A DNA stretch of 64,000 bases from Spirometra erinaceieuropaei (taxonomy: Eukaryota > Platyhelminthes > Cestoda > Diphyllobothriidea > Diphyllobothriidae). Shown here piece after piece: positions 36,000-45,741 of the stretch. How positions within the stretch are numbered: the stretch's first letter is position 1; the number at the start of each line of letters is the position of its first letter. Under the pieces are notes generated by a model. That model was not told the DNA's origin, searched no databases, and was given only the letters and a program-made list of their open reading frames with translations. A program made the position numbers and the translations under genes. The stretch lies in NCBI GenBank assembly GCA_902702965.1, contig CACRXP010000015.1:589662-653661 (forward strand), read 5' to 3'.

Positions 36000-36739
36000 A
36001 AAAGCAGATACCGGTGTTTCACGCACAAGGGGCTGCAGTATTTATAGGATGCAGTCGCCATGCTACCACATGCCTATGAACATTCACGGCCCCCTCCCCT
36101 TCATCAGGGATCGTTGCACTTGGTGTGCTAATTGTTTGATGGCCGACATTCGCGTCGTTAATTGCAGCAATTTCATCACATGCGTTGGATGTTGGTGTGA
36201 TGATTGCTCGACCATCTGACGCACCGACCCCGGTGTTGGGAAAAGTGTTCACATGTGCGCTGCCCGCGTGGCTACTTACTCCGCCTAGACGAAGTTTCAG
36301 CACCAAGTATGGAAGGGGAAGATCATCCCACTTGTTAGTGGACTGGGAACAGTAAACCATGATTCGAGTGGCTCCCGACTCAGGTCCGCAATCCATCAAC
36401 AAGCGCAATGACTTCCCGGTATCATATTCAGTGCTGAGACATTCCCTGAGCAGGGGACCCTAAGCAGGGGAATCAGTCATGTGGGGAGGGCGCGGGGGAT
36501 CAACTATCCCGGCGACAGCGGGCCAAATGGCCGAGTAATCATCACGTCAACATCCAACACGGATGATGGAATTGCGGCAATTAACGATTCGGACGCGGAC
36601 GGACGAGATACCACCGCCTTAATTACGACCCCCCGCTGTGATCACGAGAGATGTTAATCATAGTACGCATCTGACACCACGGCAGCTACGTGCTATAAAT
36701 GCCGCACTCTTTGTGCCGCCATTACCTTTATCTGCAACC

Positions 36740-36781
36740 GTCTCTGATGATGGGTTCGAGTGAGAATCCGAAACGTCAGGA
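36740..36781 (+). ncRNA. hammerhead ribozyme motif (right arm, copy 2)
   Basis: GTCT, CTGATGA, stem II GGGTTC-GAGTGA-GAATCC, GAAAC, GTC, AGGA. Stem I has three good pairs here. AATAAA follows at 36783-36788. Confidence 0.78.
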
Positions 36782-36936
36782 CAATAAACTTCTTGTTCCA
36801 GTAATCGCTTCTTCTTCTAGTTCTCCTACAGTCCAGCCGAGGAGGGAACATTAAAGGCTGCTAGGATCCTAGAAGCGCGGGTAGATGCGGCTATGATATT
36901 GCTTTAATTAACAAAGTGACACATCAGTAGGATACC

Positions 36937-37870
36937 CTAGGGAGCGCGCTGACTAATCACATCAGACATCCTTAAAACCGAATACCACTCTTGCGAGCTG
37001 GCGTCATTTCTCCGTACCGCTGCAGCGTGTTTGGCAATTCTCGTTCGGAGCTGTCTTCCGCTGTCTCCGACGTAGTTATTCTGTCCGAAACTGCACCAGA
37101 TCCGATAAACGACTCCAGACATTTCTGGCCGTGGCAGTGGGTCTTTTGGTTTCATTACCAGACGTCTGATGGTTGCCTCCGGTCTGTGTGCATCTCCAAC
37201 CCCAAGTGGTGCGAGAAGGTGGTCGACAGCTTCCAAAACGTTCTTGACATATGTAAGCGCCCGCCGAGATTTGGTGTCCGTGCGGTTAGGCCTTTCGTTC
37301 CTTTTGCGTATGCACCGGTTGACAAAGTTGCGCGGGTATTCATTGGCTTTGAAGACCCGTCGGAGGCGTTGTAGTTCAGCAATCTTGTCTTCCGGTTCAC
37401 TACAGTGCGTTTCGACACGCCGATAGAGCGTCCATACACAACTGCTTTTGGAGCTGATTGGGTGGTTGCTGTTGAAGTTCAGTACTCGCGTCGTATTTGT
37501 CGCTTTCCTGAACATTTTGGTCTTTAGTCCACCACAATCTTTGCGGCATACGAGGACATCCAGGAAGGCGAGCTGGTTGTTCTCTTCCTCCTCCGTCGTA
37601 AATTGAATGTCCGGGAAGGCGGCGTTGAGATGTTATTTGAATGTCAGAACTTGATCTCGTTCGATGACAACGAAGGTATCATCCATATACGGGGCCCATA
37701 CTTCTTCAAGACCACATCCTGGGACTCGTCTCTCCGCTTCCATTGATGAGTTAGCCGAATTTGACTCCTTCAAAAATGTCCCCAGTACTTCGCGGGGGAA
37801 GAATACGTAGTTGGGTCGAACGCGAGGGTCGTCAACCGGATAGTGGAAACCGGAAATTTGTAAACAATAT
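36937..37870 (-). pseudogene. Penelope-like element ORF: RT C-terminus plus GIY-YIG endonuclease
   Basis: Reading leftwards: an RT active-site box APYMDDTFVVI (about 37690), FLDVLVCRK (about 37570), a linker with TDTKSRRALTYVKNVLEAVD, and a GIY-YIG nuclease start SGVVYRIWCSFGQNNYVGDS (about 37090) followed by GRQLRTRIAKH. PLEs use this RT with a GIY-YIG nuclease in place of a retroviral integrase. An in-frame TAA interrupts the RT at about 37647 and the N-terminal RT blocks are missing, so this copy is 5'-truncated and inactive. It is open for 192 codons from 37515 to 36937. Confidence 0.88.
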
Positions 37871-38269
37871 TTGAGCCATCCCCGCCGCGTGTGGTCTTAA
37901 CCTAAGATCGGTCCTGGCTCAAATCGTGTTCAGCTGGAGTCAGAGGCGTATGCAACAGTTTTTGATGACTGAAGTTCCAAGCAGCTCTCGACACCTTTGT
38001 CGAATGGCCGCGCCATCATCTTTGTGCCAACGAAATAGGGCGGCTATCCTTTCTCTAGGGTGTGGGGGGGGGCTTTGAACAGTGACTCACCTCCTTCTCT
38101 GGCGGAGTGTCCTCGCTTAATTGTGAGTCTTCTTTAACTGCTTAGTGCAGGTGGGCGAACTCGACCAGCTAGGGGGGAAAGGCGGGACCTTCGTGTCTGC
38201 ATTTGAGATCTTCGATATGGCGGAGCAACTGCGCCTTTGCTCCGCGTGACGCTCCAGTAAAACAATTCG

Positions 38270-38914
38270 GATCAGTCATAAGTACAAGGAGGGCAACCTT
38301 GTGAGCCGCGAGCTGCTTGAGTCATGGTTCATTGGCCTCCAGTCTATTAACAAGTGTAACGACCTTCCCCTTCCATACTCCGTGCTGAGACTTCGCTTAG
38401 GCGGAGTCATCAGGCACGCGGGGAGCGCACAGGCGAACACTGTTCCCAGTCTCCATTGTCCTTGTCGGTAATATAGTCCTGCCTATAACATGCGCCGCTG
38501 TGCGGCTGCTGGTTGGGCTCGAGAGAGAGCCCATAAGGCACAACGGGACGAGTGAGTTCAGTAGAAAAGGTCGGTGAGCGCCCCCCTACCACTGTACCCA
38601 ACGCCAGGGTCGCCGGGTCACATGATCGAGCAATCATCACACCAGCATCCAACACACGTGATGCAATTTCCGCAATTAAAGACGCGAATGTCGGTCATCA
38701 AACAGTCATCACACCAAGTGCAGCTACCCCTGACAAAGGGGGGAGCCGTGAATATTCGCAGGCATGCGGTAGCAGGGCAACTGCATCCTATAAATACTGT
38801 AACCCCTTGTGCATGAACCACCCGTATATGATGACGGGTTCGAGCAGGAATCCGAAACTTCAGGCGGATAAAAGTTCGTGTCCCAGCAATCGTGTATCCT
38901 TCGTCACGAGGGCG
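38270..38914 (+). mobile_element. Penelope-like 3' end on the + strand
   Basis: It encodes a PLE C-terminal segment (LLESWFIGLQSINKCNDLPL about 38300; SVLRLRLGGV about 38380), continues through the ACACCAGCATCCAACACACG block and ends with GCAATCGTGTATCCTTCGTC. A degenerate hammerhead is at 38826-38866. Positions 38450-38473 share sequence with the SINE body at 11780, so a SINE fragment may be embedded. Confidence 0.75.
38826..38866 (+). ncRNA. degenerate hammerhead motif
   Basis: The core reads ATGATGA for CTGATGA, stem II GGGTTC/GAATCC is intact, GAAAC is present, but the cleavage triplet is TTC rather than GTC. Confidence 0.55.
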
Positions 38915-40009
38915 TATATGTTGATGGCGTCATTAAGACTTAACGATAACTTGGAAATCACCTCCATCACGGTCTATCGGGAATAACGAATGGAAGGCCT
39001 ATCCAACATTTTAAACTATGGCTACGACAAACAGCAGAACCACAGAGGCTACAAATAAAACATGGGAGGCTTGGGAAAAGAGGAAATACAACTGAAATTT
39101 CTTTATCAACGAAACAGACGAGTAGTGACCCGCTGATCGGAAGAAAGTGTTTAAAAATATAGTTTGCCTAAGTGATCCAGTTGCTCGCAGGAGTTGTTCC
39201 CGACCTGTTCGCAAACGAATGACACATGAAAGCTATTTTGGAGTCAATGAGATGTCTGCTGTCTCAGCAGACACTCGATAACGATGGAATAGCGGTGCAG
39301 TTACCCGGTACCTTAAGGTATTTGTGCGTGTAATGAACTCATCTGGCTGCTATTTATCTTACAGTTCTTCCGATATACTTGCACCTGCACAAACATCTTA
39401 ATCAGTATATTACGGAAGGGAAAATTCTGAAGTCGCAGCCCTTTCAAGGAGAATGGGGTTTCGTTCTTTATAAGGTTAGACATTCCTACCCCAGTTATGT
39501 ATTTCTACATAGTTTAGTAAATCGATGGATCCAAACTTAATGTATTGTTGATCCTTGCTGCCCAAGTCCAAGGACGTTTCAAGCATCCCAACAAGACTTT
39601 AAGTATGTTTAACTAACTTGGCCTCTGATTAAGGTAATTTCGCCAGAGCACATCTTCCTATTTAGTGTGCAGAGACTTTTGAAGCCTGCGCTTGGGTAAC
39701 AGTGAGTCACTTTTAAATGTCACCTGTTGTTGGAGGCTTCAAATGTGCCCTGGTTCTTGGACTAGATGCGGCTCTTACGCATTATCCCGGGGACCTTGTG
39801 GTATGTTATATAAAGGCGAGCGGTCAGGCATTGATGAACCTTGCCTATGGCAGTTCGATTGCTGCATGATAGCCGCAGAACGGTGATTTACGTGTGAACT
39901 GGTTTATAAGTGTAGCAGGCTTTTGCAGCATTTTCCACGACCTCTCCTTCCTCACTCACCCATGTTGAGCGACAAGACAGGGTCAGAACGATCGGGGGCG
40001 GACACGAGC
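38915..40009. other. no gene recognised
   Basis: No domains or repeats seen. Confidence 0.4.
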
Positions 40010-40515
40010 GCGGTTGCTGACACACGAAAGTTCTTCTTCTCTAACAGAGTGCTTGAAGTTTGGAACGCCCTGCCTCCGGATGTCATTATGTCTGCTTCCG
40101 TCGAGGTGTTAAAAGGAAGCTGGATGTGTATAGCAGTGTCCACTAAATTACCACCCGACCTCTGTAATCTTGACAAATTCTGTTGTTATAATACTACTTG
40201 CTATATTTCAGTAACATTTTAATTTCTTATTGCCTCCAACCCACCGCCTACGCTTACTGACATGCATCTATGCAACTTTTGTCACTGGGTATATTGTTTA
40301 TTTCCCTACACTCGAGACGACCGCTGTACTACTGTTCGTACCACTAACACTCGAGACAGTTTGCTTATCTGTACAGAGTTTACGCTTTTCCGATCATTTG
40401 TTACCTTTATGATACCTTTTCCAGTTTTTGAGATTTTTCAGTTACTTGTAAACAAATAGGGAGTTCAGAGGTGAAGACCCACATCTCCCTCAATAAAACT
40501 GAACTGAACTAAAAA
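40010..40515 (+). pseudogene. LINE family A copy 5, 3' end only
   Basis: It encodes only the last part of the RT C-terminal domain (TRKFFFSNRVLEVWNALP), then a 3' UTR ending CCTCAATAAAACTGAACTGA, an ACTGA tandem and an A-run. It is strongly 5'-truncated. Confidence 0.75.
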
Positions 40516-40859
40516 AAGCTGAGCAGCCCATCTGCGCGTACAACACACGACCTGGTCCCAACGTAATGTGTTCGCTGCTAAACGGACCACAGCTCTGAAC
40601 TTTCAAGTTCAAGGAAAATGTAGCCGGTCAACAGCAAGGCAGACTTAAGTTTGCCGTAGTACTCAACCTCGTAACAAACCTCTATATGTTGGTGAATCGC
40701 ACTTTACGGCCTGCTTTCGGCCAGGAAGAGGCCCGGTCGATGGATCGGAAGAAAAGGCTGATGCCGTTTATTTGTTTGTGAGCCTCTTGAGTTGTGCGAA
40801 ATGTCGAACAGCTAGAATTACTCGCCAATCAGGTGCATCGTCTTTTCATAACTGCTACG

Positions 40860-41292
40860 TGTTATGACCCGGAAGGAAGGTAGGACAGGAAGAGAGCCGG
40901 TTCGGAGGACAAGCACCTTATTGGAACTTGCGGACAGGAGGGGGTTACAGCTCGTAAGAAAGGTGTGCTATTTATATTGGCTCCCGTGCGTTCTAGAGCA
41001 TTCCGTCCAATGAAGTGCCAGCCGTTGAAAGCGTTCTAGAATGTTCCTGCCCCGAGCGTGCTGGTCGCTGATTGGCCACCGCGTGCGCGATATTCCCCCC
41101 CCCGCAGAAACGTCTGAAATGTTCGACCAGCCATTGATTGGGCCGCACACGTGAGCAAAGCCACCACGCGCGCTCGGCGCTGCAGTGCGTGCCGGTCGGT
41201 CGTCTAACTTCCCGCGTGACTCACGTCGCCGGCGTGGTCCCCTGTTTAGCGCCTTAGGCCGTGGCTCTACGCCGCTATCACTCTCCATAACA
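40860..41292 (-). repeat. 3' LTR of the Gypsy element
   Basis: Contains a good TATAAATA on the minus strand (40969-40976), but its poly(A) signal reads AATAAG (40917-40922). Confidence 0.93.
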
Positions 41293-43286
41293 CCTCCCGC
41301 TTTTGAAAGTTGGACCTCGTACCTCTTCTTCTTCGGGTCCAAGACCAGTTTCCCTGGCGGTTGCGTTCTTCTGCTACTTCTACGAACGACGGGTAATGTT
41401 GTCTGATTGTCTACCCTGGGGGTTGGATCCTCAAAGGTATCACACAGCAGGTCGAGTGCCATTTGACTGTCTTTGGTGTGTCTAGTCCTGAGCTGATTTG
41501 CATGCCTCTTTATCCTTCCAGCTGCTGTCTCCACCTCTAACACAACACCTCTGGATTTTCTTATTATGCCTTCTATCCAGGGCTTCTCTCCGGCTTTGTA
41601 GTTGCGAGCAAACACCTCCTCTCCCTCGCGAAAGTACTGTTCTGTTGTTTGTCGAATTCGAGCTTCCGGTTGTAGGTACTGTAATCGCGTATCCGGCTGT
41701 CGTCCCAAAAACCGTTCGGCTGGTGTCTGGCCCCCAAGATCACTTTTTGGAGTTGTTCGATAGGCAAAGAGGAATGTGTTGAGATACTCCAGTTGAACAC
41801 CTATGTTCCACATATTTTTCATCGCTCTCTTGAACGTGTCGACGAAACGTTCTGCCTGGCCATTCGATTGTGGATGGAATGGTGGTGACGTCACATGTCG
41901 AATTCCCCATTTATGACCCTGTTGTCGGAAAATTGATGACGTGAACTGAGTGCCGTTATCCGTCACAATCTCCGTGGGGATGCCGTATCTCGCTATTAGT
42001 TCTTCCGTCTTCCTTGCCGTGATATCAGCAGTAGCTGCCGAGACGTCGAAAACTTCTAGCCACTTGGACCATGCATGGACAACTATTAGAAACCTTCGGT
42101 TGAAAAACGGACCCGCAAAGTCCATATGGACTCGACTCCAAGGTCTCGTTACCTCTGGCCATGGCACGGGCGGTACTCTCGGTGGGTTCTTAGCCTCTCG
42201 TCCACACGGGCCGCAGCTTCGAACGAAAGATTCCACGTCGTTATCAATTCCCGGCCAATATACGTACTTGCGGGCCAGTTGTTTCATGTGGGTCATACCC
42301 TGATGTCCGGCATGGAGCTCCCGCAAAACTTGTTACTGATGTCTGGCTGGGATCACCACTTTACCATCGCACATTATGCTGTCTTCCGTGATATACAACT
42401 GTTCCTTTCTGTTCCTGAAAGGCTTTATCGATGGGCGTACTTTGTCGTCGCTGGGCCAACCGTTCCGCATAAACTCTTTCACCTGGCGCAAAAGTGGGTC
42501 TGCTGCAGTGGTGGCCCTGATGTGCTCGGCTGTGAGCGGCAACTGTCGGATAACACCTCTAAACTCGTCATCATCTTGCATTAGCGTACTGGCGACAACC
42601 ACGTCTTCTTGATTTTCTTTGCCTGTACTCAGTCGTGATAAAGCGTCCGGAGCTCCAAACTTCTGAGTGGGCACATATTGGATCTGAAAGTCATAGTTTT
42701 GAAGAATAGTACTCCAGCGTTGTATTCTCCTAACTACGTTCTGGGGAACACCACGGTTAGTACCCAAAAGGACCTTCAGTGGTTGATGATCAGTGTGCAG
42801 TGTGAAGGGTCTGCCATAAATAAACAGGTGGAATCTCTGTACGGCGAAGATAATGGCCAGTGCCTCCTTTTCGATCTGGCTATAATTCCGTTCTGCCTTC
42901 GTCAGTGACCTGGCGGCATGCATGATTGGCTGGACTCTCCCATCTGCGTCCTTCTGAAGGAGCACTCCGCCTAAACCGTAATCAGAGGCGTCTGCCTGGA
43001 CAATGGTTTCTTTGTCAGCCTCGAAGTGCGATAGCATAGTTGAGTCGCATATCTTTGTCTTTACGGCGTCAAATGCGTTTTGACATTCTGGCGACCAAAC
43101 AAACTCCACGTCCTTGCACAGAAGTCGGCTGAGTGGAGGTTTTAAACTGTACAACCCAGTGATGAAGGGGCCGTAGTAGCTGACCAACACCAAAAACGAT
43201 TGCAGCTCCTTCGTGTTCTTCGGCACTTTCATGTTCTGGAATGCCTTCACCCTCTCTGGGTCAGGTGCACGCCCATTCTCGTTCAC
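40968..43286 (-). pseudogene. Gypsy RNase H and integrase region
   Basis: RNase H motifs are QADASDYGLGG (about 43010) and FTLHTDHQPL (about 42790). The integrase has the HHCC zinc domain (LHAGHQGMTH ... CGPCG), then HMDFAGP (about 42120), VTDNGTQF (about 41960) and PFHPQSNGQAERF (about 41860), giving the DD-E triad. The residue after IVV is H where D is usual (VVHAWSKW). One TAA lies at 42330-42332 between RNase H and integrase. The frame runs on through the polypurine tract into the 3' LTR and stops near 40968. Confidence 0.88.
41293..41304 (-). promoter_or_regulatory. polypurine tract
   Basis: AAAAGCGGGAGG on the minus strand directly precedes the 3' LTR TGTTATG, as expected for plus-strand priming. 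Confidence 0.8.
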
Positions 43287-44438
43287 TATAAACCCGAGTT
43301 AGTGGATCTCCTTCCGCAAAAATTCACTTTTCTCCATATTGATCTTAGGGCCGTAGTCGATCAGATTGTCCACAACCTGGTCCAGCCTTTGATTCAGCTC
43401 TTCCTCTGAGCTACCGACAACCAAAATATCGTCCAGATATGCAATAGTCCCGGGAATATTCATAAGCATCGTATCCATAATCTGCTTGAACACACTAAGC
43501 GCCGTTTTCACGCCGTAGTTTATACGAGTGTATCTGAAGAGACCCTTGTGCGTATTTATGGTCAAAAGTTCCTGCGATTTCTCGTCCACCTAAATTTGCA
43601 GGTAAGCTTCGGATATATCGAGCCTTGCAAAGACTTTCCCTCCATTTAGAGTAGCAAAAATCTGCTCTTAGGTTGGCAGCGGGTAATGATAATCTTCTAG
43701 TGCGTCGTTCAGGCCCGTTGAATAATCCGCACATAATCGTATTATTCCGTTGGGTTTCTTCACCGCCACGACTGGAGCAGCCCAAGCTGAATAATTGGTA
43801 GGATAGATTATGCCCTTTGTCTGTAGTCTTTCTAGTTCAGCATCTACGGACGACTGTACCGCAAACGGGACTCGTCGGCTCTGCTTGAAGACCGGCTTTT
43901 TCTCCGGCTTCACTTTCAAACTTATCTTCGTCTTCGTGCACCTGCCAGCCGCGTTCTCCATGCGTTCCATATACTTATTCTTCAGGACCTCCTCAGTAGT
44001 GTTGTGCACCGCGCTGCAAATTTCGTCAAAGGGACCGTTCCCCAATCCCAGTTCGGAGATCGTCTTATTTCCGAGAAGATTGTTATGGGTCTTCAACACA
44101 TAGACATCTGCGAGGCAAGTCATGTTTCGAAAACTGACAGTCGCCTGGAAAACGCCTTCAAATTCCATACGCGTCTCGTTCGACGCCCACGCTATGATCT
44201 CTGATGGTCTCAGTTCTGGAGAACCGATGTCCTCCCATGTGCGCATGTTGATTATGGCCAGATCAGAAGCTGTGTCTACTTGTAATGTGGTCGGCTTTTC
44301 GTTTATATTCACTGTCAAGTATTTCCGGTGTTCGCAGTTGAGTACTTGCAAATCGTCTTCTAAAACTACATGACAATTCTTTCTTGGGCTAGTGTGCGCT
44401 GCTCTGCAATGTGAAGCTTTATGGCCAACACGGGAACA
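43287..44438 (-). pseudogene. Gypsy protease and reverse transcriptase region
   Basis: In the same frame as gag: protease LQVDTASDLAIIN (about 44265), where the usual G of DTG/DSG is A; RT start LERLQTKGIIYP (about 43830) and VVAVKKPNGIIRLCADYS; catalytic YLDDILVVG (about 43430). In-frame stops are TAA at 43665-43667 (after YHYPLPT), TAG at about 43590 (after AYLQI) and TAA at 43296-43298 (before LGFIV). No frameshift is needed anywhere. Confidence 0.88.
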
Positions 44439-45290
44439 TTTTTAGCACTTTCTACTACGATAGGGACATTCAGTCACGTAATGCCAGCCGCCGCACAGCC
44501 AACAAGCCGTCTTTGGCTTCCGTGGAGAAACTCTATTTGGTTGTGGTTGTCTCGATTTTGTGTCGAAAACGTAAACTGGCTGACTATTTGTGCTTCCAAT
44601 AAGCCGGGTGTCTTGCTTGATATTTGTGATTCGGACACATTCCTCTGCCAGTTCCTGTACTGCCAATAGAAGCAGTTCCTGTACTGTCATATCGCCTTTC
44701 TGGTCTAGCTGGGCGAGTAACCGCGTGCGCACATCTGCATCTTCTGGCAACGTCAACGACTTAATGAAGATTAGTGCTTTAATCTGTGTGCTGGTGGCCT
44801 GTTCTAGCTCGGCTTGTTGAAAAGTATCATTAACTCGACCGGCCAAGTCAAAATAGTCTTCTTCAGGCTTACGTTCTAGCTTGAAACATTCATAACGTCG
44901 ATTGAATAACGACTTTGTAAAACAGAACAATGCTTTCAGATGCTTGACTGTGTCCTTAAACGAGACATCTGATGGTTTTTGAGGCAGAATGAACTTTACG
45001 CACCGCTCGTGTTCCCGCTGGGCCAGTTTTAGCAGAATGATTTCCACTTTCGTCTTGTCGTCCAGTTCTGCTCCCTTCTCTTCGAACAGTCCTTCGTACT
45101 TTCGAAACCAGGCTTCGAAATTTACGCCTCCCTCTGGATCGTAAACGAACTCGTTGATCCGTTGTTCGACCTGTTTCCTCTTGTTCTCTCTGGATACCGG
45201 TCCCCAATTTAGTTGCATTTCCGTGAGTAATGCCATGAAGCTGGCCTGCTGGGCCTCCAGTATGTGTTTCATTTGTTCTTCTGATACCAT
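44439..45290 (-). pseudogene. Gypsy gag (capsid and nucleocapsid)
   Basis: The 282-codon frame starts at ATG 45290, only 23 bases after the LTR. It has a capsid-like helical region (FEAWFRKYEGLFEEKGAELD, about residues 60-80; RRYECFKLERKPEEDYFDL, about 150) and a first zinc knuckle CWLCGGWHYVTEC near the end. A TAA at 44439-44441 falls inside the second knuckle, immediately after its first cysteine; translation in the same frame beyond it would complete C-x-K-C-SRVG-H-KASH-C. Gag packages the RNA and forms the particle. Confidence 0.85.
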
Positions 45291-45295
45291 TTTGC

Positions 45296-45311
45296 TGCAC
45301 CTGCGTCGCCA
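45296..45311 (-). promoter_or_regulatory. candidate primer-binding site
   Basis: Two bases after the 5' LTR the minus strand reads TGGCGACGCAGG, which would pair with a tRNA 3' end of type CGUCGCCA. The donor tRNA is not identified. Confidence 0.55.
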
Positions 45312-45313
45312 GT

Positions 45314-45741
45314 TGTTATGACCCGGTAGGAAGGTAGGACAGGAAGAGAGCCGGTTCGGAGGACAAGCACTTTATTGGAACTTGCGGACAGGAGGGAGTT
45401 GCAACTCGTAAGAAAGGTGTGCTATTTATTGGCTCCCGTGCGTTCTGGAACATTCCGTCCAATGACTTGCCAGTCGTAGGGGGCGTTCTAGAATGTTCCT
45501 GTCCCGAGCGTGCTGGTCGCTGATTGGCCACCGCGTGCGCGATAACCCCGCCGCGGAAGCGTCTGGAATGTTCGGCCATCCATTGATTTGGCCGCACACG
45601 TGAGCAAAGCCACCACGCGTGCTCGGCGCTGCAGTGCGCGCCGGTCGGTTGTCTAACTTCGCGCGTGACTCACGTCGCCGGCTTGGTCCTTTGTTTGGCG
45701 CCTTAGGCCGTGGCTCTACGCCGCTTTCACTCTCCATAACA
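45314..45741 (-). repeat. 5' LTR of the Gypsy element
   Basis: Nearly the same sequence as 40860-41292. AATAAA is intact here (45371-45376), but a 4-base deletion turns the TATA box into AATAAATA (45423-45430). Confidence 0.93.

Larger units (their letters stand above)
35922..36819. mobile_element. PLE-derived element with inverted hammerhead-bearing arms (copy 2)
   Basis: The left end (GAAGAAGACACGATCGCTGG) and the right end (CAGTAATCGCTTCTTCTTC) are inverted relatives, each next to a hammerhead motif pointing outward. The left half also encodes on the minus strand a PLE C-terminal segment (NKWDDLPLPYLVLKLRLGGV, about 36270-36340). The middle, 36480-36650 (+), matches the ACACCAGCATCCAACACACG region of other PLE copies. 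It lies directly downstream (in the minus sense) of the PLE ORF at 36937-37870. Confidence 0.7.
40860..45741 (-). mobile_element. Gypsy/Mag-like LTR retrotransposon, complete structure
   Basis: LTRs of 433 and 428 bp with TGTTATG/CATAACA ends enclose a primer-binding site, a single gag-pro-pol frame and a polypurine tract. Domain order PR-RT-RNaseH-IN marks Ty3/Gypsy. Two gag zinc knuckles (CX2CX3HX4C and CX2CX4HX4C) and a DTAS protease suggest the Mag-type lineage. There is no env. I see no target-site duplication: the left flank is CTACG and the right flank AATAT. The LTRs differ at roughly one position in fifteen, so the insertion is not recent. Confidence 0.93.
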
